Shown here: positions 27,139 to 36,280 of the stretch, in pieces | Layout of the letters: the number at the start of each line of letters is the position of its first letter | How positions within the stretch are numbered: the stretch's first letter is position 1 | Origin: Limimonas halophila | GTDB lineage: Bacteria > Pseudomonadota > Alphaproteobacteria > Kiloniellales > Rhodovibrionaceae | DNA length: 64,000 bases | Assembly (NCBI RefSeq): GCF_900100655.1 | Contig: NZ_FNCE01000002.1 | Location: 476,937 to 540,936 of the forward strand | Direction of reading: 5' to 3' | Made by a program: the position numbers and the translations under genes | Notes under the pieces: generated by a model | Told to the model about the DNA's origin: nothing | What the model saw: only the letters and a program-made list of their open reading frames with translations | Databases searched by the model: none

Positions 27139-28719
27139 TCAGGTGGTGACGTCCGCGCTCACCCGGCGCGCGGCGTCGGGTTCGCCGGCGGACGTGTTGG
27201 ACCCGCGCAGGCTGGCGAGGAAGGCGCGCTGATCGGGCAGGTTCTGCGCGAGCTGGGTCTTGGCGTTCTCGACGATCTGGCGGAAGTGCTCCCAGTCGGC
27301 GCGCGAAACGTGCCGACTCTCGGCCACGTTCGCGCCCTTGTAAAACCCTTTCCCGAAGAGGACGTGCTGGTACGTCCACGCCGAGAACAGCCGGTGCTCC
27401 GGCAGGTCCAGCGGCGACGGCATCGCGCGCTTCCAGACCTCCAGGTTGTCCAGCAGGCTCTGCGGCACGGCCGTCTCGTGGCGGGCCGCGCGCCAGTAGG
27501 GCGTGTCGTCGCGGTTCGACTGGTAGTAGTGCAGCACGATGAAGTCGCGCACCTCGTCGAAGACCTGCCCCATCAGTTCGTTGTAGCGGTCCTGAAGGCG
27601 CTGGTCGTAGCCCTGGTCGGGGAAGTAGTCGATCAGGAAGCGGATGGCCCGGTCGGTCATGTAGATGCCGGTGGATTCCAGCGGCTCGATGAAGCCGCTC
27701 GCCAGGCCGATGGAGACGCAGTTGTTCACCCAGGTCCGGCGCGTCTTGCCCACGCGCATGGGCACCACGCGCGGCTGGAAGGTTTCCTCGTCCACGCCCC
27801 AGTGGTTCAGCAGCTCGGCGCGCGCCTCGTCGTCGCTGAGGTGGGCGGAGGAGAAGACGTAGCCCGAGCTGATGCGGGAATACAGCGGGATGCGCCACAC
27901 CCACCCGGAACTCAGCGCCCAGGCGCCGGTGTAGGGATAGATGGTGTCCTCGGCGCCGCGCGGGATCTGCCCCACGACCGCGCGGTCGTTCATCATCGTG
28001 TCGCTGTAGGGCTCGAAGGGCTCGCCCATCGCTTTGTTGATGATGAGGCCTTTGAAGCCCGTGCAGTCGATGACGAGCTGCACCGGCCGGCGCCCGTTTT
28101 CCGAGAGGTGCAGCGCGGCCACGTTGCCGTCCGAGCCCATCTCGACGTGCTCGACGTCGTCGATGATGTGGTGGACGCCCTGGCCGGTCGCGTGGTCGCG
28201 CATGAACTCGGCGAACAGCCCGGCCTCGAAGTGGTAGGCGTAGCCCAGCTTGGCGTCGTACTGCGGGTCGCCGATCCCGCGCGGCGCGCGGCCCTGGTCG
28301 ATCAGGTGGTCCGTGGGCAGCACGGTGCGCGGGAAGTCCCATGATTCCGGCGCGAAGGCCATGAAGGGCGCGCCGGGGTTGTGGCCGTTCACCACCGGCC
28401 CCTCGGTCAGGGAGTTGAGGTATTCGACCGGCCGGCCCTCGTCGTCCACGTCCCAGTTGGTGAAGCGCACGCCCAGCTTGATCGTGGCGTTGCAGCGCTT
28501 GAAGAACTCGTTCTCGTCCACGCCCAGGTCGTGCAGCACCTGGCGCATGGGCGGCACCGTCGCCTCGCCCACGCCGATCGGCGGCAGCTTGCCGGATTCG
28601 ATCAGGGACACGCGGACGGGCGCGCTCGCGTTCCGGTTCAGGTAGCGGTTGAGCATCGCGGCGGCCAGCCAGCCGGCCGTGCCGCCGCCGACGATCGTGA
28701 TGTCCCGGATCGGTTCCGT
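27139..28719 (-). CDS. Flavin-dependent tryptophan halogenase-like protein 1
   Basis: A 526-residue FAD-dependent protein of the tryptophan 7-halogenase family. It has the FAD motif GGGTAG (12-17), the halogenase lysine in ATIKLGVRFTNW (Lys82, where PrnA has Lys79), the complete WxWxIP motif as WVWRIP (274-279), and the active-site segment GFIEPLESTGIY with Glu346. All signature residues of active halogenases are therefore present. Many family members of unknown substrate occur in alphaproteobacteria, so halogenation is plausible but not established. The ATG is at 28719; the longer frame to 29529 overlaps the second copy and is a shadow. The next gene upstream is a paralogue, 44 bases away. 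No flavin reductase gene is nearby. Confidence 0.88.
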   Translation of the reverse strand, partial: TEPIRDITIVGGGTAGWLAAAMLNRYLNRNASAPVRVSLIESGKLPPIGVGEATVPPMRQVLHDLGVDENEFFKRCNATIKLGVRFTNWDVDDEGRPVEYLNSLTEGPVVNGHNPGAPFMAFAPESWDFPRTVLPTDHLIDQGRAPRGIGDPQYDAKLGYAYHFEAGLFAEFMRDHATGQGVHHIIDDVEHVEMGSDGNVAALHLSENGRRPVQLVIDCTGFKGLIINKAMGEPFEPYSDTMMNDRAVVGQIPRGAEDTIYPYTGAWALSSGWVWRIPLYSRISSGYVFSSAHLSDDEARAELLNHWGVDEETFQPRVVPMRVGKTRRTWVNNCVSIGLASGFIEPLESTGIYMTDRAIRFLIDYFPDQGYDQRLQDRYNELMGQVFDEVRDFIVLHYYQSNRDDTPYWRAARHETAVPQSLLDNLEVWKRAMPSPLDLPEHRLFSAWTYQHVLFGKGFYKGANVAESRHVSRADWEHFRQIVENAKTQLAQNLPDQRAFLASLRGSNTSAGEPDAARRVSADVTT

Positions 28720-28763
28720 CATCGCCCCGTCCTCGTTTTGCGCCGCCGGTTCCGGCCGCGTCC

Positions 28764-30338
28764 CTACGGCATGGCCGGCTGTTCGCCCGCCAGCGTGGTC
28801 AGGCCCGCCACCTGCTGGCCCCGGTCTCCCCGCGTGGCCGCGAGCAGGGCGTCGTGATCCGGCAGGTTGCGGCCCATCTGCGCCTTCGCGGCCTCCACCT
28901 TGCGGCGGTGCTCGGCCCAGTCGCGCTCCGCGAGATCCCGGCTCTTCGGCAGCGCCCGGCCGCGATAGAAGCCCTTGCCGAAGAGCATCATCGTGTAGGT
29001 GCCCGCCTGGAACAGCGCGTTGCGCGTGACGTCGTCCTTGCCCGGCAGCGAGGTCTGCCAGAGGTCCAGGTTCGCGCGGTGCGCGGCCGACACCGGCACC
29101 CGACCGCTGACAGCCTGCCAGTAGGCGGTGTCCGCGCGGTTGGACAGGCGGTAGTGGGTGGCCGTGTAGTCCGCGATCTCCTGGTCGAGCTGCCGCATGA
29201 GGCCGTTGTAGCGCTCGCGCAGCGCGCCCGGATCGCCGCGGTCGGGCCAGTAATACATCAGCCAGCGCACGGCCCGGTTGATCCCGGCGACGGCCGTGGC
29301 CTCCAGCGGCTCGTGCGCGGCGGCGGCCGGCCCCAGGGCGATGCAGTTGCCCACCCAGCGCCGGCGCAGCCAGCCGAAGCGCGCCGGCAGCGTCCGCACC
29401 TGCACGCCCGCCTCGGACGCACCGCGTCCCAGAAGCGCCAGCAGCTCGTCGCGCGCCTGCTCGTCGCTCAGGTGCTGCGCGGAAAAGACGTAGCCCGCCC
29501 CGATGCGGTTGCGCAGCGGGAAATCCCACGCCCAGCCGGCGCTCAAGGCGGTGACGTCCATGCTCGGGCGCTTCTTGGCGCCGCGCGGCGCGGGCATGCG
29601 CGCGGCGATCACGCGGTCGTTCGGCGTGGGCGCCGCCTCGACCTCGGCGCCGCCGAGTTCCCGGTGGATGCGGCCGGTGGTGTCGAAGACGAGCTGAACC
29701 GGCACCGCCCCGCCGTCGGCCAGGCGGAGCGCCGCCGCGTTGCCGGCGTCATCGCGCTCCACCTCGGCGACATCGGCGAGGACGTGTTCGATGCCGCGCT
29801 GGACGGCCGTTTCCCAGAGCAGGTGCGCGAAGGCCTCGGGGTCCAGGTGGTAGCCGTAGCCGGCGCGCGCGCCGTATTCGCCGTCGGCGGGCGTGCGCGG
29901 GCCGCGGCTCATGCCGATGAGCGCGCTCGCGGGCAGCGCGGCCTGGGCGAAGTCCGGGCCGCCGCCGCCGAAGGCCAGGTGGTAGAGCGCCGCCGGCCGG
30001 CCGGCGCACAGCGGCTCCGCCGTGTGCGCCACGAGGTAGCGCAGCGGCTTGCCCCGGTGGTCCGTGTCCCAGCCCGTATAGCGCACGCCGAGCTTGAAGG
30101 TGGCGTGGCAGCGCCGGAACACCTCGCTTTCGGATATCCCGAGCTGGCGCAGCAGGTTCGGCAGCGAGGGGAGCGTCGCCTCCCCGGCCATGGGCGCGTC
30201 CGGCGACGGCGATTCGATCACCGTGATCCGCACCGGCGCGTCGCTGCCGGTGTTGAGGAAGCGGTCCAGCATCACGGCGCTCAGCCAGCCGGCGATGCCG
30301 CCCCCGACGATCGTGACCGCGTCGATCCGGTCGGCCAT
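28764..30338 (-). CDS. Flavin-dependent tryptophan halogenase-like protein 2 (diverged)
   Basis: A 524-residue paralogue of the downstream halogenase-like protein. The FAD motif GGGIAG (12-17) and Lys82 in ATFKLGVRYTGW are kept. The WxWxIP motif is changed to WAWDFP (269-274), with Phe in place of Ile, and the active-site segment reads AAAHEPLEATAVAGI, keeping the glutamates but changing the preceding and following residues. It may still be an oxygenase or halogenase with different specificity. GGAGAG lies four bases before the ATG. It is 94 bases downstream of holC and 44 bases upstream of halogenase-like 1, and shares the gene direction of the pepA-holC operon. Confidence 0.82.
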   Translation of the reverse strand: MADRIDAVTIVGGGIAGWLSAVMLDRFLNTGSDAPVRITVIESPSPDAPMAGEATLPSLPNLLRQLGISESEVFRRCHATFKLGVRYTGWDTDHRGKPLRYLVAHTAEPLCAGRPAALYHLAFGGGGPDFAQAALPASALIGMSRGPRTPADGEYGARAGYGYHLDPEAFAHLLWETAVQRGIEHVLADVAEVERDDAGNAAALRLADGGAVPVQLVFDTTGRIHRELGGAEVEAAPTPNDRVIAARMPAPRGAKKRPSMDVTALSAGWAWDFPLRNRIGAGYVFSAQHLSDEQARDELLALLGRGASEAGVQVRTLPARFGWLRRRWVGNCIALGPAAAAHEPLEATAVAGINRAVRWLMYYWPDRGDPGALRERYNGLMRQLDQEIADYTATHYRLSNRADTAYWQAVSGRVPVSAAHRANLDLWQTSLPGKDDVTRNALFQAGTYTMMLFGKGFYRGRALPKSRDLAERDWAEHRRKVEAAKAQMGRNLPDHDALLAATRGDRGQQVAGLTTLAGEQPAMP

Positions 30339-30432
30339 CCGTCTCTCCGTTGCCTACGTCCCGGCGGGGAACGGGATCACGCCGCGCCCCGTTTTCCAAC
30401 CGGAAATCCGGCGCGCTACGTGACAGCCGCCC

Positions 30433-30882
30433 TTACGCCCCCTTGTGCCAGCGCCCCTGCTGATCCTGCTGCCAGTAGGTGAGCGTGAAGCCCTGGCGCT
30501 TGTACTGCTTCCAGCGCTGGCGCGCTGTCGCCACGGCGTCCTCGTCGCCGCCGTCGAACAGCTCGGCGACGATCTGGAAAGTTTCCGGCTGCTCCGTGGC
30601 CATGCCGTCGACCAGGAAGAGCACGCTGGCGCCGTTGGGGTTGGTATCCTCGTTGGTCAGGTAGACCGGCTGGTGCTCGGGGTAGCCGTCCTTGCGCGAG
30701 CCGTGCGGCAGGAAGGATGCCTGATCGAACGCCCACAGCAGCTCGGTCAGCGCCTCCACGCGGTCGTTCGTGCCCGCCATGATGACCGCGCGCATGTCGC
30801 GTTCGAGCACCTTGCGCACGAGCTGGGGAAGCGCCGCCTCCAGCGTCGTGCGCGTGAGGTGGTAGAAGCGCACCTCCGTCAT
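30433..30882 (-). CDS. holC: DNA polymerase III subunit chi
   Basis: A 149-residue clamp-loader accessory protein that bridges polymerase III to single-strand-binding protein. The family N-terminus MTEVRFYHL, the helix LEAALPQLVRKVLERDMRAV, the WAFDQASFLPHG segment and the conserved PVYLTNEDTNPNGASVLFLVDG are all visible, and the length matches the family. It starts 49 bases after pepA ends, the usual gene order in many proteobacteria. Confidence 0.93.
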   Translation of the reverse strand: MTEVRFYHLTRTTLEAALPQLVRKVLERDMRAVIMAGTNDRVEALTELLWAFDQASFLPHGSRKDGYPEHQPVYLTNEDTNPNGASVLFLVDGMATEQPETFQIVAELFDGGDEDAVATARQRWKQYKRQGFTLTYWQQDQQGRWHKGA

Positions 30883-30931
30883 GACGGGCCACCGGCCAGC
30901 ATGGCGGGCTCCGCGACGTGGGCCAGGGGCG

Positions 30932-32425
30932 TCACGCGAAGGTCCGGGCGACGAAGTGGTCCAGCAGGCGCACGCCGAAGCCGGTGCCGCCCTTGGGGAC
31001 CACGGCCGACGGCTTGGCCGTCCAGGTGACGCCCGCGATGTCCAGGTGCGCCCAGCGCACGTCCGCCTGGATGTAGCGCTGCAGGAACTGCGCCGCGGCG
31101 ATGGAGCTGGCGTTGCGGCCGTCGCCGGTGTTCTTCATGTCGGCGATGTCGGAGTTGATGTCCTGGTCGTAGCTCTCGCCCAGCGGCAGACGCCAGACCG
31201 GCTCGTCCGCGCGCTCGCCCGCGGCGTGGAGCTGGCGGGCCAGTTCGTCGTCATTGCTGAACAGCCCGGCCGTGACCTTGCCCAGCGCGACGATGATGCC
31301 GCCGGTGAGCGTGGCGAGGTTCACGATCGTGGTCGGCTTGTAAGTCTCCTGCGTGTACCAGAGCGCATCGGCCAGCACGAGCCGGCCCTCGGCGTCGGTG
31401 TTGATGACCTCCACCGTTTGCCCGGACATCGAGGTGAGCACGTCGCCCGGCCGGTAGGCGCCGCCGGAGGGCATGTTCTCCACCAGCCCGACAACGCCGA
31501 CCACGTTGACGGCGGCCTTGCGGCCGGCGAGCGCCTTCATCGCGCCGATGGTGACGCCGGCGCCGCCCATGTCCCACTTCATGTCCTCCATGCCGCCCGC
31601 GGGCTTGATGGAGATGCCGCCGCTGTCGAAGCAGACGCCCTTGCCCACGATGGCGAGCGGCGTCTCCGTGCCGCCGGCGCCGTTCCAGCGCATCACCACC
31701 AGGCGCGGCTCGCGCTCGGAGCCCTGAGCCACGGCGAGCAGCGCGCCCATGCCGAGCTTTTTCATCTGCTTGCCGTCGAGAACGTCCACCTCGACGCCGA
31801 GCTCGGCGAGATGCCGGCACTGCTCCGCGAGCTGCTCGGGTGAGAGGACGTTCGCGGGCTCGGAGACGAGGTCGCGCGTCTCGAAGACGCCGTCGGCGAC
31901 CCGGTCCAGCGTTTCGTGACGGCCGCGGGCGTGGTCCGGATCGTCCAGCGCAAGGCTCAGGCGATCGAGCGTGGGCTTGTCCGCCGCCGTCTCGCGCGTC
32001 TTGTAGCGGTCGAAGCGGTAGCTTCGCAGGCGCGCGCCGTGGGCCAGCAGCGCCGCCGCGTCGCCCGGACCGACCGGCGCGCCGGGGACGGAGTCGAGCA
32101 TCACCGTCGCCGTCGCCTCGCCCAGGGCGTTGAGCTTGGCGCACAGCTCGCCGCCGAGCTTCTCCCACGCCTGTTCGTCCAGCTCGCCGGCGCTGCCGAG
32201 CCCCATGAGCACGATGCGCGTGAGTTGGTCCGTCGGCGCCAGGATTTCCTGGAATTGCCGCGCCTTGCCCTGAAAGCGCCCGGCCGCGTCGAGCGCGCGC
32301 GTCACCGCGCCGCCGCTCGCCGTGTCGGCCTCGCGCGCTGCGTCCGTCAGGGTGGTGTCCGCGAGCACGCCCACGACGAGCGCGCCGCTGGCGGGAAGCT
32401 GCCGGCTGGTGAAGGCGAGCTGCAT
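30932..32425 (-). CDS. pepA: Leucyl aminopeptidase (M17)
   Basis: A 497-residue cytosolic aminopeptidase of the M17 family with two metal ions. The metal/active-site segments VGKGVCFDSGGISIKPAGGM and the signature NTDAEGRLVLADALWY are intact. The N-terminal macro-like domain covers roughly residues 1-165. Members with the holC neighbour are often called PepA, which can also bind DNA; that activity is not deducible here. The ATG at 32425 is the start; the frame runs open upstream to 32572 without family similarity. Confidence 0.95.
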   Translation of the reverse strand: MQLAFTSRQLPASGALVVGVLADTTLTDAAREADTASGGAVTRALDAAGRFQGKARQFQEILAPTDQLTRIVLMGLGSAGELDEQAWEKLGGELCAKLNALGEATATVMLDSVPGAPVGPGDAAALLAHGARLRSYRFDRYKTRETAADKPTLDRLSLALDDPDHARGRHETLDRVADGVFETRDLVSEPANVLSPEQLAEQCRHLAELGVEVDVLDGKQMKKLGMGALLAVAQGSEREPRLVVMRWNGAGGTETPLAIVGKGVCFDSGGISIKPAGGMEDMKWDMGGAGVTIGAMKALAGRKAAVNVVGVVGLVENMPSGGAYRPGDVLTSMSGQTVEVINTDAEGRLVLADALWYTQETYKPTTIVNLATLTGGIIVALGKVTAGLFSNDDELARQLHAAGERADEPVWRLPLGESYDQDINSDIADMKNTGDGRNASSIAAAQFLQRYIQADVRWAHLDIAGVTWTAKPSAVVPKGGTGFGVRLLDHFVARTFA

Positions 32426-32680
32426 GACCGTCTCCCTGTGCGCTGATGCGGGACGCTGATCCGGGTGCGCTGTCCGGGTGCGGCGCGAACCGGACGCGTT
32501 GGCCGTCGGTGGCGGCGATAGGCGCGGCGCGCGCAGCCTGTCAATCTCGCGCACGCGACCGCCAACGGCCACCCCCTGTGCCGGTCAACGGGCATGGGGG
32601 TGTGTGCGGCCTGGACGCGCGCGCGCTTCGCCCGCATGCTCTGCCCCGTTTTCACGCTGCATGGGGGACCGGCTGCCGCG

Positions 32681-34897
32681 ATGCGGGGGGCGAACGCGGC
32701 CATCTTCCGGGTGCTGGCGATGGCGGCCATCGGACTGCTCATGGCGGTCCGCGCGCTCGCCGGCGGAAGTGCGGTCGGCATCGAACCGGGCGACGACGGC
32801 CCGCCAACGCTCTTCCAGGCGCAGGAGGTGACCGTCGACCGCGACGCCGAGACCGTGACGGCCCGCGGCGAGGTCGAGATCAGCCGCGGCGAGCGCATCC
32901 TCATGGCCGACGAGGTCGCCTATGACCGGGCGCGCGACGTCCTCACCGCCCGCGGCGACGTTTCGCTGCTGCTGGCAAGCGGCGAGGTCATGTTCGCCGA
33001 GGAGATGAAGGTGACCGGCGACCTGGAGGAAGCGGCGGCGCGCAGCTTCCGCATGCTGCTAACCGACCGTTCGCGCGCTGCGGCGGCCAGCGCGGTGCGC
33101 GTCGACGACCGGATCACCGAGATGCGCAAGGTCGTCTACAGCCCGTGCCGGCGCTGCGTCAGCGGCCCCAACGACACCCCCTTCTGGCAGCTCAAGGCCG
33201 ACACCGTCGTCCACGATCAGCAAAAGAAGACGCTCACCTACCGCGACGCGCGCCTGGAAATCCTGGGCGTGCCGCTTGTCTATACGCCGTACTTGCAGCA
33301 CCCGGCGCCGGACAAACCGCGTGCCAGCGGGCTGCTGGCGCCGAATTTCGAGGTTTCCGGCGAACTCGGCACGCGCGTGGATGTGCCCTACCATTTCGCC
33401 ATCTCGAAGCACCGCGACCTGACGCTGACCCCCATCATCACCACCGAGGAGGGCCCCGCGCTGGCCGCCAGATACCGCCAGCGCACCAAGCGCGGGCGCT
33501 TTTCCATCGCCGGCAGCGCCACCGTCGCCGATCGCGACACCGGGTCCGGCCAGGAGGACGACATCTTCCGCGGCCACCTGGACACCGAGGGGCAATTCCA
33601 CATCAACCGCGAATGGCGCTGGGGCTTCGACGCACGCGTGGCCAGCGACGACACCTTCCTGCGCGTCTACGATTTCGGCAGCGACCGCTTTCTGGAAAGC
33701 GAAGCCTTTCTGGAGCGATTCGAGGGCGCGAGCTACTTTTCCGCCCGCGCCATCGGCTTTCAAGGCACGCGCCAGCGCGACGACGACGAAGAGCTGCCCA
33801 TCGTCGGGCCGGAGCTTCGCTTCTCCACCCTCGACCGCGACAGCGTGCTCGGGGGCCGCAGCTTTCTGGACGCCAGCGCCGTCGCCATCTCCCGGCTCGA
33901 CGGGCGCGACAGCCGCCGACTGTCGAGCACGGTCGGCTGGCAACGCGCCTTCACGGACGCGCTCGGGGGCACGGCAGAGATCACCACCGCGCTCTACGCC
34001 GACGCCTACCAGACCGACGGCGTCGCGCCCGGCAACCCCGACGTGAACCCGGGTCCGGCGCTCGCTCAAGGCGGCGACGTTGCCGGCCGTCTCTATCCGC
34101 AGGCCGCCGCCAGCTACCGCCTGCCCTTCACGCGCACCAGCTTCCTGGGCCGCGAGGTGCTGACGCCGCGGGCCCAGGTGGTGGTCGGCCCCAATGCCGC
34201 CAACGACGGCGCCATCCCCAACGAGGACAGCCGCGACTTCACCTTCGACACCACGAACCTTTTCCAGCTCAACCGCTTTCCCGGGCGCGACCGCGTCAGC
34301 ACCGGCCAGCGCATCGACTACGGGCTGGACTACACGCTCTACCGTGACGGCGGCGGCAGCTTGTTCTCCACGGTGATCGGGCAGAGCTACCGCCTGAATG
34401 GCGATTCGGACACGCCGGAGTCCGTGGGCGGCGCCGACGGCGATCTGTCGGACATCGTGGGCCGCACCAACCTGCGCCCGCACCCCGGAATCGATCTGTC
34501 GTACCGCTACCGTCTGGACGACGATTCCCTGAACATGCGGCGCAGCGAGGTGGGGCTGAGCGCCGGGGCGCCCGCGTTCAACGTCGACCTCGCCTACACC
34601 CTGCTGGAAAGCGAGACCACGGCCGGCACCTCCAGCTTCGGCGACCGCGAGGAGCTTTTCGTCGACGTCTCCAGCCGCATCGCCCGTGACTGGTCGGTGC
34701 GCGCCCTGCACCGCCAGGACCTGGAATCGGGCACGGCCTTGTCCACGGAAGCCGGCGTCAGCTACCACTGCGACTGCTTCCGCTTCGATTTCTTCGTCGA
34801 GCGCGAAGACTTCCGGGACCGCGGCATCGACCCGGAGACCTCGGTGAAGTTCCGCTTCGTGTTCGAGCACCTTGGCGCGGTGGGCAGCTCGCCGTGA
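32681..34897 (+). CDS. lptD: LPS-assembly protein LptD
   Basis: A 738-residue outer-membrane beta-barrel that inserts lipopolysaccharide into the outer leaflet. The signal peptide covers about residues 1-28 (IFRVLAMAAIGLLMAVRALA). The OstA/LptA-like periplasmic jellyroll follows (about 45-135, with FQAQEVTVDRDAETVTARGEV and VLTARGDVSLLL), and then the barrel. Disulfide cysteines are present: Cys156 and Cys159 in YSPCRRC, and Cys697 and Cys699 in HCDCF at the C-terminus. An ATG at 32681 is preferred because it directly precedes the signal peptide; 32594 and 32636 are alternative in-frame starts. surA follows, the classic order. Confidence 0.94.
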   Translation: MRGANAAIFRVLAMAAIGLLMAVRALAGGSAVGIEPGDDGPPTLFQAQEVTVDRDAETVTARGEVEISRGERILMADEVAYDRARDVLTARGDVSLLLASGEVMFAEEMKVTGDLEEAAARSFRMLLTDRSRAAAASAVRVDDRITEMRKVVYSPCRRCVSGPNDTPFWQLKADTVVHDQQKKTLTYRDARLEILGVPLVYTPYLQHPAPDKPRASGLLAPNFEVSGELGTRVDVPYHFAISKHRDLTLTPIITTEEGPALAARYRQRTKRGRFSIAGSATVADRDTGSGQEDDIFRGHLDTEGQFHINREWRWGFDARVASDDTFLRVYDFGSDRFLESEAFLERFEGASYFSARAIGFQGTRQRDDDEELPIVGPELRFSTLDRDSVLGGRSFLDASAVAISRLDGRDSRRLSSTVGWQRAFTDALGGTAEITTALYADAYQTDGVAPGNPDVNPGPALAQGGDVAGRLYPQAAASYRLPFTRTSFLGREVLTPRAQVVVGPNAANDGAIPNEDSRDFTFDTTNLFQLNRFPGRDRVSTGQRIDYGLDYTLYRDGGGSLFSTVIGQSYRLNGDSDTPESVGGADGDLSDIVGRTNLRPHPGIDLSYRYRLDDDSLNMRRSEVGLSAGAPAFNVDLAYTLLESETTAGTSSFGDREELFVDVSSRIARDWSVRALHRQDLESGTALSTEAGVSYHCDCFRFDFFVEREDFRDRGIDPETSVKFRFVFEHLGAVGSSP

Positions 34898-35026
34898 CCG
34901 CGCGAACCACCCGCGATGTGCTCGGAACCGCACGCTCCCGCGTTGTCGCGCATGCTCCACCTTCGTAAAGTGCTGCGTTCGCAACCGCCCGCCCCTCGCG
35001 GGCCGGGCCGGCGACGGAGACCGCCG

Positions 35027-36268
35027 ATGCTTCGCCACCTGCTTTTCGCCTGCGCGTTCGCGCTTCTGACCATCGCCAGCGTGCCGAGCACCGCCGCCGC
35101 GCAGCAGGAAATGCGCGCCGCCGCCCTGGTGAACGACGAGGTCATCACCGTCACCGACCTGCGCATGCGGGTGCGGCTGGTCATGCTGTCCTCGGACCTG
35201 CCCAGCGACACGCGCGAGCAGCGCCAGCGCCTGATGCAGCAGGTGCTGCGCACGATGGTGAACGAGAGGCTGCGCATCCAGGAAGCTCAGCGCCTTGGCA
35301 TCGGCGTCGCCGACGAGACGGTGAAGAAGCAGATGCGCCAAGTCGCGCAGCGCAACAACATGTCGGTTGAGCGCTTCAACACCATGCTGAAGCGCAACGG
35401 CATCTCGCCGCGCATCTACCGGGAGCAGGTGCGCGCCAGTCGGGCTTGGCAGAACATCATCCGTGAGCGCATCCGCCAGCGCGTGGACGTCGGCGAGGAC
35501 GAGGTGGAGAGTGAGGTGGCGCGTCTGAAGGCGCAGCACGGGCAGCGCCAGTATCAGGTGCAGACGATCGTGCTGACCTCGGACGACAGCGGCACCGACC
35601 GCAATCCCCGCGCCACCGCGCGGCGGCTCGTGCGCGAGTTGCGCAACGGCGCCAACTTCCCGGCCGTGGCGCGGCAGTTCTCCGAGGCGCCGTCCGCCGC
35701 GAACGGCGGCGAGCTGGGGTGGATCACGCCCTCGGCCCTGCCGGAGAAGGCGCGCGAGCGGCTCAAGACGATGTCGCCGGGCGAGATCGCCGGGCCGGTC
35801 GAAACCTACGCCGGCACCTACGTCCTGCGTCTTCAGGACACGCGCCGGATCAGCGCCGGCACCACGCGCCTGCAGCTCAAGCAGCTGCGCTTCGCTACCG
35901 ACGGCCGCAGCGTGGACGCCGCCCGGCAGGCGGCCGGCAAGCTTCGCGGAGATGTGGACGGCTGTGACAGTCTCAGCGGGCTGGCGGAGAGCCACGCCGG
36001 GGTCAGCGCCGTGGACCTGGGCACGCTCAAGATGGCGGACTTGCCGGACAAGATTCAGGCCGCCGTCGGATCGGTGGCGGTCGGCGGCGTCTCCGAACCG
36101 CTGCAGCTGAGCAACGGCGTGGCGCTGCTCGCGGTCTGCGGCCGCGAGACCGAGGGCGTGAACCGCCAGCGCATCCGCCGCAACCTGCTGCGCGAGCGCG
36201 TGAACATGATGGCGCAGCGCTACATGCGCGACCTGCGGGAGCAGGCGAACATCGACATCCGGATGTAA
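35027..36268 (+). CDS. surA: Periplasmic chaperone/peptidyl-prolyl isomerase SurA
   Basis: A 413-residue outer-membrane-protein chaperone. The signal peptide is MLRHLLFACAFALLTIASVPSTAAA (about 1-25). The SurA N-terminal helical domain (AALVNDEVITVTDLRMRVRL onwards, 30-160) is followed by a parvulin-like domain ending around GGELGWITPSALPEKARERL and GTYVLRLQDTR, and a C-terminal helical part. A second, weaker parvulin-like region lies at about 310-370. GGAGA lies six bases before the ATG at 35027; the longer frame to 34916 has no support. It is embedded between lptD and pdxA. Confidence 0.93.
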   Translation: MLRHLLFACAFALLTIASVPSTAAAQQEMRAAALVNDEVITVTDLRMRVRLVMLSSDLPSDTREQRQRLMQQVLRTMVNERLRIQEAQRLGIGVADETVKKQMRQVAQRNNMSVERFNTMLKRNGISPRIYREQVRASRAWQNIIRERIRQRVDVGEDEVESEVARLKAQHGQRQYQVQTIVLTSDDSGTDRNPRATARRLVRELRNGANFPAVARQFSEAPSAANGGELGWITPSALPEKARERLKTMSPGEIAGPVETYAGTYVLRLQDTRRISAGTTRLQLKQLRFATDGRSVDAARQAAGKLRGDVDGCDSLSGLAESHAGVSAVDLGTLKMADLPDKIQAAVGSVAVGGVSEPLQLSNGVALLAVCGRETEGVNRQRIRRNLLRERVNMMAQRYMRDLREQANIDIRM

Positions 36269-36280
36269 GCGGGTGAGCCC

